Shown here: in pieces, positions 16,550-25,773 of the stretch
How positions within the stretch are numbered: position 1 is the stretch's first letter
How the letters are laid out: every line of letters starts with the position of its first letter
NCBI GenBank assembly: GCA_018001935.1
Contig: JAGNHB010000004.1
Coordinates: forward strand, 53,176-117,175
Direction of reading: 5' to 3'
Origin: Acidobacteriota bacterium
Lineage (GTDB): Bacteria; Acidobacteriota; JAAYUB01
DNA length: 64,000 bases
Notes under the pieces: generated by a model
The model's database searches: none
Seen by the model: the letters and a program-made list of their open reading frames with translations, nothing else
Told to the model about the DNA's origin: nothing
Program-made: the position numbers and the translations under genes

Positions 16550-16588
16550 CCGCTTCCGCGCCTTCACGGGCCCGGAAGCGGTTGTGTT
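16550..16588 (+). terminator. Candidate terminator after the RNase E/G gene
   Basis: Stem CCGCTTCCG (16550-16558) with CGGAAGCGG (16573-16581), 14-base loop, followed by TTGTGTTT. The tract is interrupted by G, so efficiency is uncertain. Confidence 0.5.
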
Positions 16589-16617
16589 TCCGGGGCGAGG
16601 CAGCCGGAAAGAGCGGC

Positions 16618-16815
16618 AAAGGACAAAAGGACCTAAAGGACCAAAGGGACCGAAAGGACGGCGCGCCCCGACGGTCTGGAAAGCCGTGCCGGGAGTGTCT
16701 TGCCCTGCCGTTCCGGGGGTGATTTCCCTACCGTGCCGGGCGCTCCTTCCTCACCGCGCCCTGGCTGTCGCTGTCCTTTATGTCCTTTTGGTCCTTTTGG
16801 TCCTTTACGTCCTTT
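16618..16815. repeat. Inverted pair of AAAGGAC arrays
   Basis: Left arm 16618-16659 holds five AAAGGAC-type units. Right arm 16773-16815 holds five GTCCTTT units, the reverse complement, about 113 bases away. The two could pair to a stem of roughly 40 bp with mismatches. A single arm of the same type is at 55124-55160. Confidence 0.82.
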
Positions 16816-16845
16816 CCCGCCCTCTCTGCTCCCTCGACCTGTCAA

Positions 16846-16899
16846 CAGCCATCAGCCTAACAACCTTCAGCCTATCAGCCTTCAGCCTATCAGCCTACC
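16846..16899. repeat. CAGCCTA array reaching the hrpB stop
   Basis: Six or seven degenerate units of CAGCCTA(T) on the plus strand, read as TAGGCTGA from hrpB. The TAG stop of hrpB (16897-16895) is the last unit of the array, as for the ketosynthase gene at 5842. Confidence 0.8.
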
Positions 16900-19447
16900 C
16901 CCTTCTCCCCGGCGGCGCCGCGGAACGCGGGTCCTCGGGCCAGTCGTGCTTCGGGTAGCGGCGGGAGAGGCGGCGGCGCAGCTCGGGGTAGGCCCGGTCC
17001 CAGAAACCGTCCAGGTCCGCCGTCACCTGGACCGGCCGGTGGTTGGGCGCCAGCAGGTGCAGCGTGAGGGGGACGGCGCCCCCGCCCACCCGCGGCGGTT
17101 TCACGGTCCCGAAGAAGTCCTGGATCCGGGATGCGGCCCAGGGCGACGGCCCGTCCTCGTAGTGCACCGCGACCCGCCGTCCGGCGCCGACGGTCACCGT
17201 CCGCGGCGCCAGCTGCTCCAGGAGGGCCGACGCGGACGGGTCCAGCAGGTCGCGGAGATACTCCTCCAGCGACCGCAACGCGATCTGCCGGAAGGCGTGC
17301 CTCCCCGCGCAGAGGTGATCGAGCAGGCGGCCCCGGTCGTCCCCCGCCAGGTCGGGGAGGCCGGGGTCCCGTCCGATGGACCGCAGGAAGGCCCGGCGGC
17401 CGGCGTAGGTCCGCAGCGGCCCCTCGTCGGGGAACGGCTTCGGCCAGGCCTGTTCCAGGGCCCGGCGGAGGACCGCCTCCAGCGCGGGGCCCTCCCCCCG
17501 CAGCGGGCGGCTCTCGAGGACCAGCGCGCCGTAGCACAGCGTCCGCCGCCCCTCCGCCTGCAGGGTTTCGCCGTTCCAGGCGCACGCCTCCGACTCGCGG
17601 AGCCACGCGCCCCCGGCCTCGACCAGCAGTTCCGGCGAGATCCCCACCGCCGTCTGGACCCGGGCGGACGCGGGGCCGCCGGACGAGGCCGGGGCGTCCT
17701 CGGCATCCACGGCGATCAACCAGTCCTCGTTCCGGACCACGCTTTCCGGCGAGAGAAGGGCCCCGCCGCCCACGCAGAGCTGGAGCTCGATCCGGTCGGG
17801 CATGCCCTGCCGGCCCCACTCCCGGCGACGCACCGACGCCACCCGGTCGGGGAAGCCCGCCAGGAAACAGGCGGCCAGGGCGTCCGGGTCGGGCCGGCCC
17901 AGGCCCTGCCGTTCGGTCCAGCCCAGGGCGGGCGCCAGCCGCCGGACGGCCTCCCGGACGCGCTCGACCCGCGCCCGGTCCAGGTGACGGTCCGCCTCGC
18001 CCCGCCGCCCCGCCGCCGCGGACCGAAGCCGTTCGAGCTGAAAGGACACGTCGGAGTCGGCGGCATCGGCGGCGGGGACGCCGCGCCGGAGCACCATCCC
18101 CTCGTTCACCAGCACCGCCGCCCCGAGGGCGGCCGGGCACGCCCGCCGCAGGCCCTCCGCCACCACCCGCGACAGGCGGGGATGGAGGGGAAGGGTGGAC
18201 ATCCGCTCGCCCTCCGCCGTCAACCCCCCGTCGGCATCCAGCGCGCCGAGGTCCCGGAGGAGCCCGGCGGCCGCGTCCCAGCGCTCGGGCGGCGGCGGGT
18301 CGGGCCAGGGCAGGTCCCGGAGGTCCGCCGGCACGGCTTCCAGGCCGCGCGTGACGGCATGAAGCTCCAGGACAAGCTGGGAAAGGTCCAGCCGGAGCAC
18401 TTCGGGCGCCTCGGCCTCCCGGCGGGCCTCGAAGTCCCTCAACGTGTAGAGCCGTTTCACCACGCCGGGGGCGGTCCGCCCCGCCCGGCCCACCCGCTGG
18501 ACGGCGGAGGCCCGGCTGACGGGCCTCACGTCCAGCGTCGGGAGACCGCTCCACGGGGCATGGCCGGGGATCCGGGCCAGCCCGGAGTCCACGACCCCCG
18601 TCACGCCCTCCACGGTGACGGAGGTTTCCGCGACGTTGGTGGCCAGGATGACCTTCCGCCGGCCGGAGGGGGCGAAGACCGCGGCCTGTTCCGCCGGCGG
18701 CAGGTCGGCCCAGAGTTCCGTCACCCGGAGCCCGGCCCGCTCCGCGACGTCCTTCAGGGCTTCCCCCGCCCGGCGGATCTCGGCGATGCCCGGCAGGAAG
18801 ACCAGCACGTGCCCCGGGCAGTCCGGCCGCCCGGCCAGCTCCGCCACGGCGGCGGCGACCCGCATCGGCAGCGGCCGGTCCGAGGGTCCGCCGGCGTGTT
18901 CCACCGTCACGGGGTGAACGGTGCCCCCGCAACGGAAGGCGGCCCCCCCGAAGCGGCCCGCGAGGCCCTCCGCCCCGAGGGTCGCGGACATGACCACCAG
19001 CCGCAGGTCCGGCCGGGTCGTGGCCTGGAGGTGCCGGACGAGGGCGAAGGCGGCGTCGGCGTGGAGGCTTCGCTCGTGGAACTCGTCCAGGACGACGCAG
19101 GCGGCGTCCTCGAGCCGGGGGTCGTCGAGGAGCCGGCGCGGGAAGAGGCCCTCCGTGAGGTAAAGCACCCGGGTGGCGGGCGATTCCGCCCCCTCGAACC
19201 GGACCCGGTAGCCGACACGGCCGCCCACCTCCTCCCCGGCTTCGGACGCCGCGCGACGGGCCGCCAGCCGGGCGGCCAGGCGGCGGGGCTCCAGCACCAG
19301 GACCCGCCCGCCCAGCGCCGCGGCGAGGGCCGGCGGGACGCGGGTGGTCTTCCCCGAGCCGGGCTCGGCCTGCACCAGGGTGAGGGCGTGGCCGTGCACG
19401 CACCCGACGAGGTCGGGAAGATGGGGGTCGATGGGGAGGGGCTGCAT
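16895..19447 (-). CDS. hrpB: ATP-dependent helicase HrpB
   Basis: An 850-residue DEAH-box RNA helicase of the HrpB family. Walker A AEPGSGKTT is at 27-35, the DEAH-type box reads DEFH (LDEFHERS), motif III is MSATL, and motif VI is QRVGRAGRTAPG. The HA2 region and the long HrpB-specific C-terminal domain (NEDWLIAVDAED) follow. The biological role of HrpB in most bacteria is poorly defined. The gene starts 13 bases after the HD-GYP gene, so the two share a transcript from the promoter at 20394-20422. The stop codon lies in a TAGGCTGA array. Confidence 0.94.
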   Translation of the reverse strand: MQPLPIDPHLPDLVGCVHGHALTLVQAEPGSGKTTRVPPALAAALGGRVLVLEPRRLAARLAARRAASEAGEEVGGRVGYRVRFEGAESPATRVLYLTEGLFPRRLLDDPRLEDAACVVLDEFHERSLHADAAFALVRHLQATTRPDLRLVVMSATLGAEGLAGRFGGAAFRCGGTVHPVTVEHAGGPSDRPLPMRVAAAVAELAGRPDCPGHVLVFLPGIAEIRRAGEALKDVAERAGLRVTELWADLPPAEQAAVFAPSGRRKVILATNVAETSVTVEGVTGVVDSGLARIPGHAPWSGLPTLDVRPVSRASAVQRVGRAGRTAPGVVKRLYTLRDFEARREAEAPEVLRLDLSQLVLELHAVTRGLEAVPADLRDLPWPDPPPPERWDAAAGLLRDLGALDADGGLTAEGERMSTLPLHPRLSRVVAEGLRRACPAALGAAVLVNEGMVLRRGVPAADAADSDVSFQLERLRSAAAGRRGEADRHLDRARVERVREAVRRLAPALGWTERQGLGRPDPDALAACFLAGFPDRVASVRRREWGRQGMPDRIELQLCVGGGALLSPESVVRNEDWLIAVDAEDAPASSGGPASARVQTAVGISPELLVEAGGAWLRESEACAWNGETLQAEGRRTLCYGALVLESRPLRGEGPALEAVLRRALEQAWPKPFPDEGPLRTYAGRRAFLRSIGRDPGLPDLAGDDRGRLLDHLCAGRHAFRQIALRSLEEYLRDLLDPSASALLEQLAPRTVTVGAGRRVAVHYEDGPSPWAASRIQDFFGTVKPPRVGGGAVPLTLHLLAPNHRPVQVTADLDGFWDRAYPELRRRLSRRYPKHDWPEDPRSAAPPGRRG

Positions 19448-19460
19448 GCGGGAGGCGGCT

Positions 19461-20369
19461 TCAGCTGACGAGTTCGGCGTCCTTCAGGGCCTGGCCGAAA
19501 GCGTCCACCAGCCCGGGGTCATAGCGCTTCCCGGCCTCCTTCTTCAGCTCCTCGAGCGCGTCGGGAAGGGAGACGGCGAGCCGGTACGTGTTGGTGTTGG
19601 TCATGGCGTCGAAGGACTCGGCGATGGAGAGGATCCTCGCGAAGAGCGGGATTTCCTCCTCCCTCAGGCGGTCGGGGTACCCGGTGCCGTCGTAGTTCTC
19701 GTGGTGGTAGCGGATGGCGGGAACGAGGTCCTGCCAGAGATGGACCCGGGACACCATCTGGGCCCCCAGTGCCGGGTGCAGCTTGAAGTGGTTGGGGTTC
19801 CCCCGGGACTCGCGGGGGATCTTGACCATCCCGATGTCGTGGAGCAAGGCCGCGAAGTGGACCTGGCGCCGCTCTTCCTCGGAGAGCCCGACCTGCCGGG
19901 ACATCATGTCCGCGTACCGGGCCACGTTCCGGAGGTGGCTCATGGGGAGCATGTCCCCCTCCAGGCTCATGACCAGGAGTTCCACGGCGTGGGTGAAGAA
20001 GTTGATCTGGACCTCGTCGAGGGCGGACGGCCTGATCTCCGCCGACTTCTCCTCCGCCGGGCCCTGCTCGGCCGGCCGGGCCGCCGGCGCCTCCCCCTCG
20101 ACGGGTTTTTCCGCCGCTTCCCCCTCGGCGGGGGCCCCAACCCGCACCGCGGCCTGGCGCCGCTTGAAAAGGCTCAGGATGACCCCGAGGACCGTCAGGA
20201 CGGAGGCGGCGGCGGACACCCACATCCACGGCTCGACCCGCTCGCGGAGCAGGACCACCGAGACGACGGCCGACGGGAAGAGGGCCAGAACGCAGAACCA
20301 CCACCCTCTCCCGTAATCGTCTCTCGCCCGGAGTTCCTCGACCTGTCCTGGAGCTTCTTTCAACATCAT
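19461..20369 (-). CDS. Membrane-anchored HD-GYP domain protein
   Basis: A 302-residue protein. Two membrane segments near residues 22-44 and 48-66 are followed by an Ala/Glu/Pro-rich linker (about 75-115) and an HD-GYP domain: HFAALLHDIGMVKIP, then HHENYDGTGYPD, the signature of cyclic di-GMP phosphodiesterases. Both the HD pair and the GYP triplet are intact, so activity is likely. No receiver or sensing domain is fused. The frame is open far upstream over nadB, but the consensus promoter at 20394-20422 fixes the start near 20369 (or the adjacent ATG 20366). It leads a two-gene transcript with hrpB. Confidence 0.9.
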   Translation of the reverse strand: MMLKEAPGQVEELRARDDYGRGWWFCVLALFPSAVVSVVLLRERVEPWMWVSAAASVLTVLGVILSLFKRRQAAVRVGAPAEGEAAEKPVEGEAPAARPAEQGPAEEKSAEIRPSALDEVQINFFTHAVELLVMSLEGDMLPMSHLRNVARYADMMSRQVGLSEEERRQVHFAALLHDIGMVKIPRESRGNPNHFKLHPALGAQMVSRVHLWQDLVPAIRYHHENYDGTGYPDRLREEEIPLFARILSIAESFDAMTNTNTYRLAVSLPDALEELKKEAGKRYDPGLVDAFGQALKDAELVS

Positions 20370-20393
20370 GGCCGTCCCGTGCGCGTCGGCGTC

Positions 20394-20422
20394 AGTGTAG
20401 ACGGGGCGGGCGGTGTTGTCAA
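20394..20422 (-). promoter_or_regulatory. Promoter of the HD-GYP-hrpB operon
   Basis: On the minus strand a perfect TTGACA (20422-20417), 17 bases, then TACACT (20399-20394). The start codon at 20369 lies about 18 bases past the predicted transcription start. Confidence 0.72.
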
Positions 20423-20441
20423 CCCTCGTTTGATTTGGGCT

Positions 20442-20469
20442 TTGCAATCGCGGTGATCTGTGCGAGAAT
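20442..20469 (+). promoter_or_regulatory. Possible promoter of the nadB operon
   Basis: TTGCAA (20442-20447) and GAGAAT (20464-20469) with 16-base spacing, 21 bases before ATG 20490. The -10 match is weak; it is diverging from the HD-GYP promoter. Confidence 0.35.
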
Positions 20470-20489
20470 CCCCCGGAAGGAGACGACCC

Positions 20490-22091
20490 ATGCCGGCGGC
20501 GATGAACACGGACATCCTGGTCATCGGCTCGGGGATCGCCGGGCTCAGCGCGGCCATCCCCCTCGCGGAGGCCTACCGCGTCCTGGTGGTCACGAAGGGC
20601 GAACTCTTCAACTGCAACACGGACAAGGCCCAGGGCGGCATCGCCGCGGCCATGCGGGAGGAGGACTCCCCTTTCCTCCACTTCCAGGACACCATGAGCG
20701 CCGGCGACTCCCTCTGCCGCGAGGAGGCCCTGCGGCACATGGTGGAGCAGGGTCCCGTCTGCGTCAACACGTTGATCGCCTGGGGCGCGCGTTTCGACCG
20801 GGAGGGGTCCCGGCTCGCCTTCTGCCGCGAGGGCGCCCACCGGATGAACCGCATCCTGCACGCCCACGGGGACGCCACCGGCCACGAGATCATGTCCACC
20901 CTGGCCCGGAAGGCCCGGTCCATCGAAAACATCCGCATCCTGGAGCACGTTGCGACCGTGGGCCTCGACGTCGAGGGCGGGACCTGCCGGGGGGCCGTGT
21001 CCGCCCACCTGGGCTCGGGCGAGGTGTACCGGATCCGGTCCCGGGGGACCGTCCTGGCCACCGGCGGCGCGGGGCGGTTGTACCGCCGCACCACCAACTC
21101 CGAACTCGCCACGGGGGACGGTTTCGCCATGGCCTACCGGGTGGGGGCCGTCATCGAGGACATGGAGTTCGTCCAGTTCCACCCGACCAGTTTCCACCGG
21201 GAGGGGTGCACCGAGTTCCTGCTCTCCGAGGCCATGCGGGGGGAAGGCGGCCTGCTCCGGAACCTCCGCGGCGAGCGCTTCATGCCCCGGTTCCACCCCC
21301 TGGCGGAACTGGCCCCGCGGGACGTCGTGAGCCGGTCGATCCTGAGGGAGATGGAAGCCACGGGAACAGACCACGTCCTCCTCGACATGACCCACTTCAA
21401 GGCGACGTTTCTGCGGAAGCGCTTTCCCGGGCTCTTCGCCCGGTGCCTCGCCCAGGGGATCGACTTCTCCCGGGAACCCATCCCCGTCTCCCCGGCGGCC
21501 CACTACTTCATGGGCGGCGTCAAGGTCGACCTCGGGGGTTGCACCAGCATCCGGGGGCTCTTCGCCTGCGGCGAGACCGCCTGCACCGGCGTCCACGGCG
21601 CCAACCGGCTGGCCAGCAACTCGCTCCTGGAGGGGCTGGTGTTCGGCAAGCACACCGGGGAGAACCTGGTGGCCAACCCCGGCCTCCTGGCCCCCGGGGA
21701 CGGCGGCGACCCCTCCCCGCCCGACGCTTGCCCCGCCGGGACCGTCGCCCTGGGGCCGGACCCCGGGGCGGAAGCGCTGAAAGCGGAGTTTCGGGACCTG
21801 ATGTGGGGACGGGTGGGCATCATCCGCACCGAGGAGGGCCTGGCCGCGGCGGAAGACCGGATTCGGGCGATGCGGGCCGCGCTCGGGACGCCCCGCTCGC
21901 TGGCGGCCCTGGAAACCGACCGGTCGCTGCAGGCAGGCCTGCTGGTCGCGGTGTCGGCCAGGGCCCGGAAAAGCAGCTGGGGCGGACATTTCCGGGCCGA
22001 TCACCCCGGCAAGGCCGGGTCGGGCAACCGGCACGTGAACGTCGTCCGGGCCGGGACCGGTGACGACCCCGCCATCACCTGGACGGAATGA
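20490..22091 (+). CDS. nadB: L-aspartate oxidase
   Basis: A 533-residue flavoenzyme that oxidises L-aspartate to iminoaspartate, the first step of de novo NAD synthesis. The FAD-binding GSGIAGLSAA is near the N-terminus, with KAQGGIAAA, ATGGAGRLYRRTTN, EFVQFHPT and the substrate-region block HGANRLASNSLLEGLVFG. GGAAGGAG upstream supports ATG 20490; a second ATG at 20502 is possible. The stop overlaps the nadC start (ATGA), indicating coupled translation. nadA is not in this window. Confidence 0.95.
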   Translation: MPAAMNTDILVIGSGIAGLSAAIPLAEAYRVLVVTKGELFNCNTDKAQGGIAAAMREEDSPFLHFQDTMSAGDSLCREEALRHMVEQGPVCVNTLIAWGARFDREGSRLAFCREGAHRMNRILHAHGDATGHEIMSTLARKARSIENIRILEHVATVGLDVEGGTCRGAVSAHLGSGEVYRIRSRGTVLATGGAGRLYRRTTNSELATGDGFAMAYRVGAVIEDMEFVQFHPTSFHREGCTEFLLSEAMRGEGGLLRNLRGERFMPRFHPLAELAPRDVVSRSILREMEATGTDHVLLDMTHFKATFLRKRFPGLFARCLAQGIDFSREPIPVSPAAHYFMGGVKVDLGGCTSIRGLFACGETACTGVHGANRLASNSLLEGLVFGKHTGENLVANPGLLAPGDGGDPSPPDACPAGTVALGPDPGAEALKAEFRDLMWGRVGIIRTEEGLAAAEDRIRAMRAALGTPRSLAALETDRSLQAGLLVAVSARARKSSWGGHFRADHPGKAGSGNRHVNVVRAGTGDDPAITWTE

Positions 22092-22927
22092 TCATGAACA
22101 ACAGTCTGGTGCAACGCGAAATCAGACGTTTTCTCCGGGAGGACATCGGCCCCGGCGACCTGACCACGGGCTGCCTGCCCGGCCTGGCCGACCGCGTCGT
22201 GGAGGCCCGGTTCGCCGCCCGCGAGGCGGGGACCCTGGCCGGCCTCGACTTCGCCCTGGAGGTTTTCCGGGCCCTCGACCCCCGCGTGGCGTGGGCGGGC
22301 GTTTCCCGGCGGGATGGGAGCACCCTCGCCCCGGGCGAGGGGATCGCCACGGTCCGGGGCCCCGCACCCGCGCTCCTGACGGGGGAGCGAACGGCCCTGA
22401 ACATCCTGCAGCGTCTCTCCGGGATCGCCACCCAGGCCCGCCGCTTCGCCTCGGCGCTGGACGGCAGCCGCACCGTCCTCCTGGACACCCGGAAGACCAC
22501 CCCCGGTTTCCGTTACTTCGAAAAGTACGCGGTCCGGGTCGGCGGCGGGCACAACCATCGCCTCGGGCTCTTCGACGGCGTCATGATCAAGGACAACCAC
22601 ATCGCCGCGGTGGGCGGGATCACCGAAGCCGTCCGGTGCGCCCGGGCCCACGCCCCCGTCACGGTCCGCGTCGAGGTGGAAGCGGACACCCTGGACCAGG
22701 TCCGCGAGGCCGTCGAGGCCGGGGCCGACATCATCATGCTGGACAACATGCCCCCCGGGCGGATCGCCGAGGCGCAGGCCGTGATCGCGGGGAAGGCGCT
22801 CGTCGAGGTCTCCGGCAGGGTGCGGCTGGAGGACCTGCCGGCCCTGGCTTCCCTCGGGGTGGATTTCATCTCGACCTCGGCCGTCGTCACCCGGGCGCCC
22901 TGGCTCGACATCGGCCTGGACATGTGA
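22088..22927 (+). CDS. nadC: Nicotinate-nucleotide pyrophosphorylase (carboxylating)
   Basis: A 279-residue quinolinate phosphoribosyltransferase that makes nicotinate mononucleotide. Family blocks are intact: EDIGPGDLTT, GERTALNILQRLSGIAT, DTRKTTPGFRYFEKYAVRVGG written in parts, HNHRLGLFDGVMIKDNH, EVEADT and STSAVVTRAPWLDIGLD. The start overlaps the nadB stop; an alternative ATG lies at 22094. lptD follows 15 bases after the stop, so the NAD genes and the outer-membrane assembly gene are probably co-transcribed. Confidence 0.96.
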   Translation: MIMNNSLVQREIRRFLREDIGPGDLTTGCLPGLADRVVEARFAAREAGTLAGLDFALEVFRALDPRVAWAGVSRRDGSTLAPGEGIATVRGPAPALLTGERTALNILQRLSGIATQARRFASALDGSRTVLLDTRKTTPGFRYFEKYAVRVGGGHNHRLGLFDGVMIKDNHIAAVGGITEAVRCARAHAPVTVRVEVEADTLDQVREAVEAGADIIMLDNMPPGRIAEAQAVIAGKALVEVSGRVRLEDLPALASLGVDFISTSAVVTRAPWLDIGLDM

Positions 22928-22942
22928 CAGGGAGCGGACGGT

Positions 22943-25270
22943 ATGGCAGCTCACCCCTATCCCGGTTTTCGACCCGACGGCGGACGCAGGCCCCTTTCGG
23001 CGCCCCGCGCGGCGCCGGCCCTGCTCCTCCTGCTCCTCCTGGCCGCGCCCCCGGCATCCGCGCCCGCCCAGCAGGCCGCCACGGCGTCTCCCCGGGCGGT
23101 CTACGCCGTCTCCGGCCCGCCGGCCGAGGTCGTCACCCTGATCCCCTACCAGGACGGGAGCGTCAGCATCCGGTCCCGGACCCAGACCTCCGAGAAAGGG
23201 GTCTTCCAGGCCGAGGGGGACGTGGTGATCACCTTTCGGGACATCGAGATCCGGGCCGACGTCGTGACCTACGACTCCAACACCCGGAAGGCCGCGGGCG
23301 AGGGCCACGTGGTTTTCCGCCGCAAGGCCGAGCAGGTCAGCGCGGAACGCTTCGAGTTCGACGTGGAGCGGAAGACCGGCGTCTTCACCGGCCTGCGGGG
23401 GAACCTGGAAGGTTACCGCTTCAGCACGGGGAAAAGCGAGCGCGAGGCCGAGAACGTCTACGTTTTCCAGGACGGCGAGCTGACCACCTGCGTCAAGGAC
23501 CACCCCCACTGGCGCTTCTCCTGCAGCCACGCCCGGGTCGTCAAGGACAAGACCGCCACGCTGCGGGGCTCGGTCCTGCGCTTCTTCGGCATCCCCGTCT
23601 TCTACCTCCCCTGGGTCAAGTTCCCGGTCCTCGAGGATGGGCGCAAGTCCGGCCTGACCATCCCCAGTGCCGGCCACTCCAACCTCAAGGGGACCGAGGT
23701 GGCCGACTCCCTTTTCCTGGTGCTCGGCCGCAGCGCGGACCTGACCCTCACCGGCGAGTACTACTCCCAGCGGGGTTTCGGGGTGGGCACCCGTTTCCGG
23801 GCCGCCCTCTCGGAAGACTCCCGCATCGACCTCGCCACCTACTCGGTGCAGGACCGTGAGGATGCCGGCGGGACCGCCTTCTCCGCCGACTCCGTGTTCC
23901 GGTTCCGGAACGGGGTCCGGGGGGCCTTCACGGCCAACATGACCACGAGCATGCTGTTCCGGCAGGTCTGGGCCGACAGCTTCACGGGGCTGGTCCGCCC
24001 CGACGAGATCCTCCGCGGCGACGTCATCCGAACCTGGAACACCACGATGGTCCACGTGCTCCTGGACCGTCTCCGCCTGTACCTCCCCGACGCCCGCCAC
24101 CTCACCCGGACGCTCCCGGAGGCCTACTTCTCCCTGACCGGCCGGCAACTCGCCGACGCCCCGGCCTGGTTCTTCATGGACGGGCGCCTGTCGATCCTCA
24201 CGAAGGAATCCCACTGGACCGACCCCGGCGACCCGCAGGAGAGGACCTTCACCACGGGGGGGCCCCTGTGGCGGGCCGACGTCCACCCAAGCCTCTTCAT
24301 CCCCATCCAGCTCGGCGACTACGGGCGGATCGCCATCCAGCCGTCCGTCCGGGGGACCTACTACAGCGACAGCCTCCGGTCGCAGCGCCCCCCCGGTGAA
24401 ACGACGGTCACCACGGCGCGCGAGACCCTCTTCCGACGCATGGCCGCCCTCGAGGTCCTTCTCGAGGGCCCGCGCCTGTACCGCTTCTGGCGCCTGGGCG
24501 GCACGGTGATCAAGCACGTGGTGGAAATGGGCGCGACCTGGCGGTGGCAGTCCCACACCGACCCCCTCGACCGGATCATCCGCTTCGATTACCTCGACGC
24601 CCTGGCCAACACCAACGAGGTGGAGTACTTCCTCACCAGCCGCTGGTTCGGCCGGAGCGGCGGCTCCACCCGCGAGTGGGTGTCCCTGTCCCTGCGGCAG
24701 AAGTACTTCGCGGACCCCTCCTGCGGGGGCGACCTTCGCACCGGCCAGGACAACCGGATCTCGCCCTGGCTCTCCTTCAGCCCGTACGCTTCCGTGGACG
24801 GCCCCCGGCGCTTCTCCCCCCTCCAGGCCATGCTGTCCTTCTCCCCGACGCCGGGCTTCTCGGGGGAGGTCCGGGCGGAGTACGACTCCGTCCGCAAGGG
24901 GATGGGCTCCTGGTCGGTGGCGTCCACCTACGCCCGGGACTGGCTGTTCACCTCCGTGGCCTTCGTCCGGCTGAAAAACTACGACCAGGCGGGGTTGCGC
25001 AACCACTACATCCAGGCCTCCTTCGGTCTCGGCCGACCCGGGAAGGGGCTCAGCGGCGACTTCAACATCGCCTACAACCACGAGACCGGGGCGGCCGAGA
25101 ACATCTACGTCCGGCTGAACTACCACCTGGACTGCATGGGGTTCTCGGCGGAGTACATCCGTTACAACCTGGCCTACCGCTCCAACGACGGGGAATTCCG
25201 GTTTTCGCTCTACCTTCGCGGGGTGGGGGAGTTCGGCCCCCTGCGGAAGCTGGGCAGGAGGTGGTATTGA
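22943..25270 (+). CDS. lptD: LPS-assembly outer-membrane protein LptD
   Basis: A 775-residue protein of the LptD (OstA/Imp) family, which inserts lipopolysaccharide into the outer leaflet. A proline-rich basic head leads to a hydrophobic signal (LLLLLLLAAPPASA) near 28-40. An OstA-like jelly-roll is at about 65-180 (VFQAEGDVVITFRDIEIRAD). The family-specific block GSVLRFFGIPVFYLPWVKFPV (given across 210-231) precedes a C-terminal beta-barrel. The presence of LptD implies a true LPS-bearing outer membrane. It sits in the nadB-nadC-lptD-folK run and its stop overlaps the folK start. Confidence 0.93.
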   Translation: MAAHPYPGFRPDGGRRPLSAPRAAPALLLLLLLAAPPASAPAQQAATASPRAVYAVSGPPAEVVTLIPYQDGSVSIRSRTQTSEKGVFQAEGDVVITFRDIEIRADVVTYDSNTRKAAGEGHVVFRRKAEQVSAERFEFDVERKTGVFTGLRGNLEGYRFSTGKSEREAENVYVFQDGELTTCVKDHPHWRFSCSHARVVKDKTATLRGSVLRFFGIPVFYLPWVKFPVLEDGRKSGLTIPSAGHSNLKGTEVADSLFLVLGRSADLTLTGEYYSQRGFGVGTRFRAALSEDSRIDLATYSVQDREDAGGTAFSADSVFRFRNGVRGAFTANMTTSMLFRQVWADSFTGLVRPDEILRGDVIRTWNTTMVHVLLDRLRLYLPDARHLTRTLPEAYFSLTGRQLADAPAWFFMDGRLSILTKESHWTDPGDPQERTFTTGGPLWRADVHPSLFIPIQLGDYGRIAIQPSVRGTYYSDSLRSQRPPGETTVTTARETLFRRMAALEVLLEGPRLYRFWRLGGTVIKHVVEMGATWRWQSHTDPLDRIIRFDYLDALANTNEVEYFLTSRWFGRSGGSTREWVSLSLRQKYFADPSCGGDLRTGQDNRISPWLSFSPYASVDGPRRFSPLQAMLSFSPTPGFSGEVRAEYDSVRKGMGSWSVASTYARDWLFTSVAFVRLKNYDQAGLRNHYIQASFGLGRPGKGLSGDFNIAYNHETGAAENIYVRLNYHLDCMGFSAEYIRYNLAYRSNDGEFRFSLYLRGVGEFGPLRKLGRRWY

Positions 25271-25773
25271 GCACGATCCTGGCCGGTCTCGGGTCCAACC
25301 TGGGCGATCGCCTGCCCAACCTGCAGCAGGGGGTGGAGGCGCTCCGCCGGACCGGCTTCGCCCTGGAGGCGGTCTCGTCGGTCTACCAGACCGAGCCCGT
25401 CGACTGCCCGGACCCCCTCCTGTGGTTCCTCAACTGCGCGGTGCGCCTCGAAACGCGGCTGGGCCCCTGGGAGGCGCTCCGGGCCTTCCACGAGGTCGAG
25501 GAGCTCGCGGGGCGCCGCCGCCCCTACCGGCACGCGCCCCGGACCCTCGACCTCGACCTGCTCTTCTACGGGGAGGGCGTCTACCGGACCCCGGAACTGG
25601 AGATCCCCCACCCGAGGCTGGCGGGGAGACGGTTCGTCCTGGTCCCCCTCGCCGAGATCGCCCCGCACTTTTTTCACCCGGAACTCGGGTTCACCATCGA
25701 GGAACTGCTGGCGCGGTGCCCCGACACCGGGCGCGTGGAACGATATTGCAGTTTCCCCGTGAGTTGTCTATAA
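25267..25773 (+). CDS. folK: HPPK, folate biosynthesis pyrophosphokinase
   Basis: A 168-residue 2-amino-4-hydroxy-6-hydroxymethyldihydropteridine pyrophosphokinase. It shows GLGSNLGDRLPNLQQGVEAL at the start, YQTEPVD, FLNCAV and the ATP-binding PRTLDLDLLFYG. The best start is TTG 25267, four bases after AGGAGGT and overlapping the lptD stop (TTGA); an in-frame GTG at 25261 is possible but sits inside the ribosome-binding site. The TAA stop is inside the -10 box of the next promoter. Confidence 0.94.
   Translation: MSTILAGLGSNLGDRLPNLQQGVEALRRTGFALEAVSSVYQTEPVDCPDPLLWFLNCAVRLETRLGPWEALRAFHEVEELAGRRRPYRHAPRTLDLDLLFYGEGVYRTPELEIPHPRLAGRRFVLVPLAEIAPHFFHPELGFTIEELLARCPDTGRVERYCSFPVSCL

Larger units (their letters stand above)
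16497..16894. other. Convergent intergenic region
   Basis: About 400 bases between the ends of the RNase gene and hrpB with no gene. It contains an 8-bp GGCGGGGG hairpin (16510-16529), the candidate terminator at 16550-16588, two inverted AAAGGAC arrays and a CAGCCTA array at the hrpB end. Confidence 0.7.

Noticed and set aside
20370..22034. Upstream in-frame extension of the HD-GYP protein across nadB
   Set aside because: The extension is antisense to nadB, and a consensus promoter lies inside it just before ATG 20369.
22001..25126. A 1041-codon minus-strand frame opposite nadC and lptD
   Set aside because: Shadow frame of GC-rich coding sequence; lptD and nadC are well supported on the plus strand.
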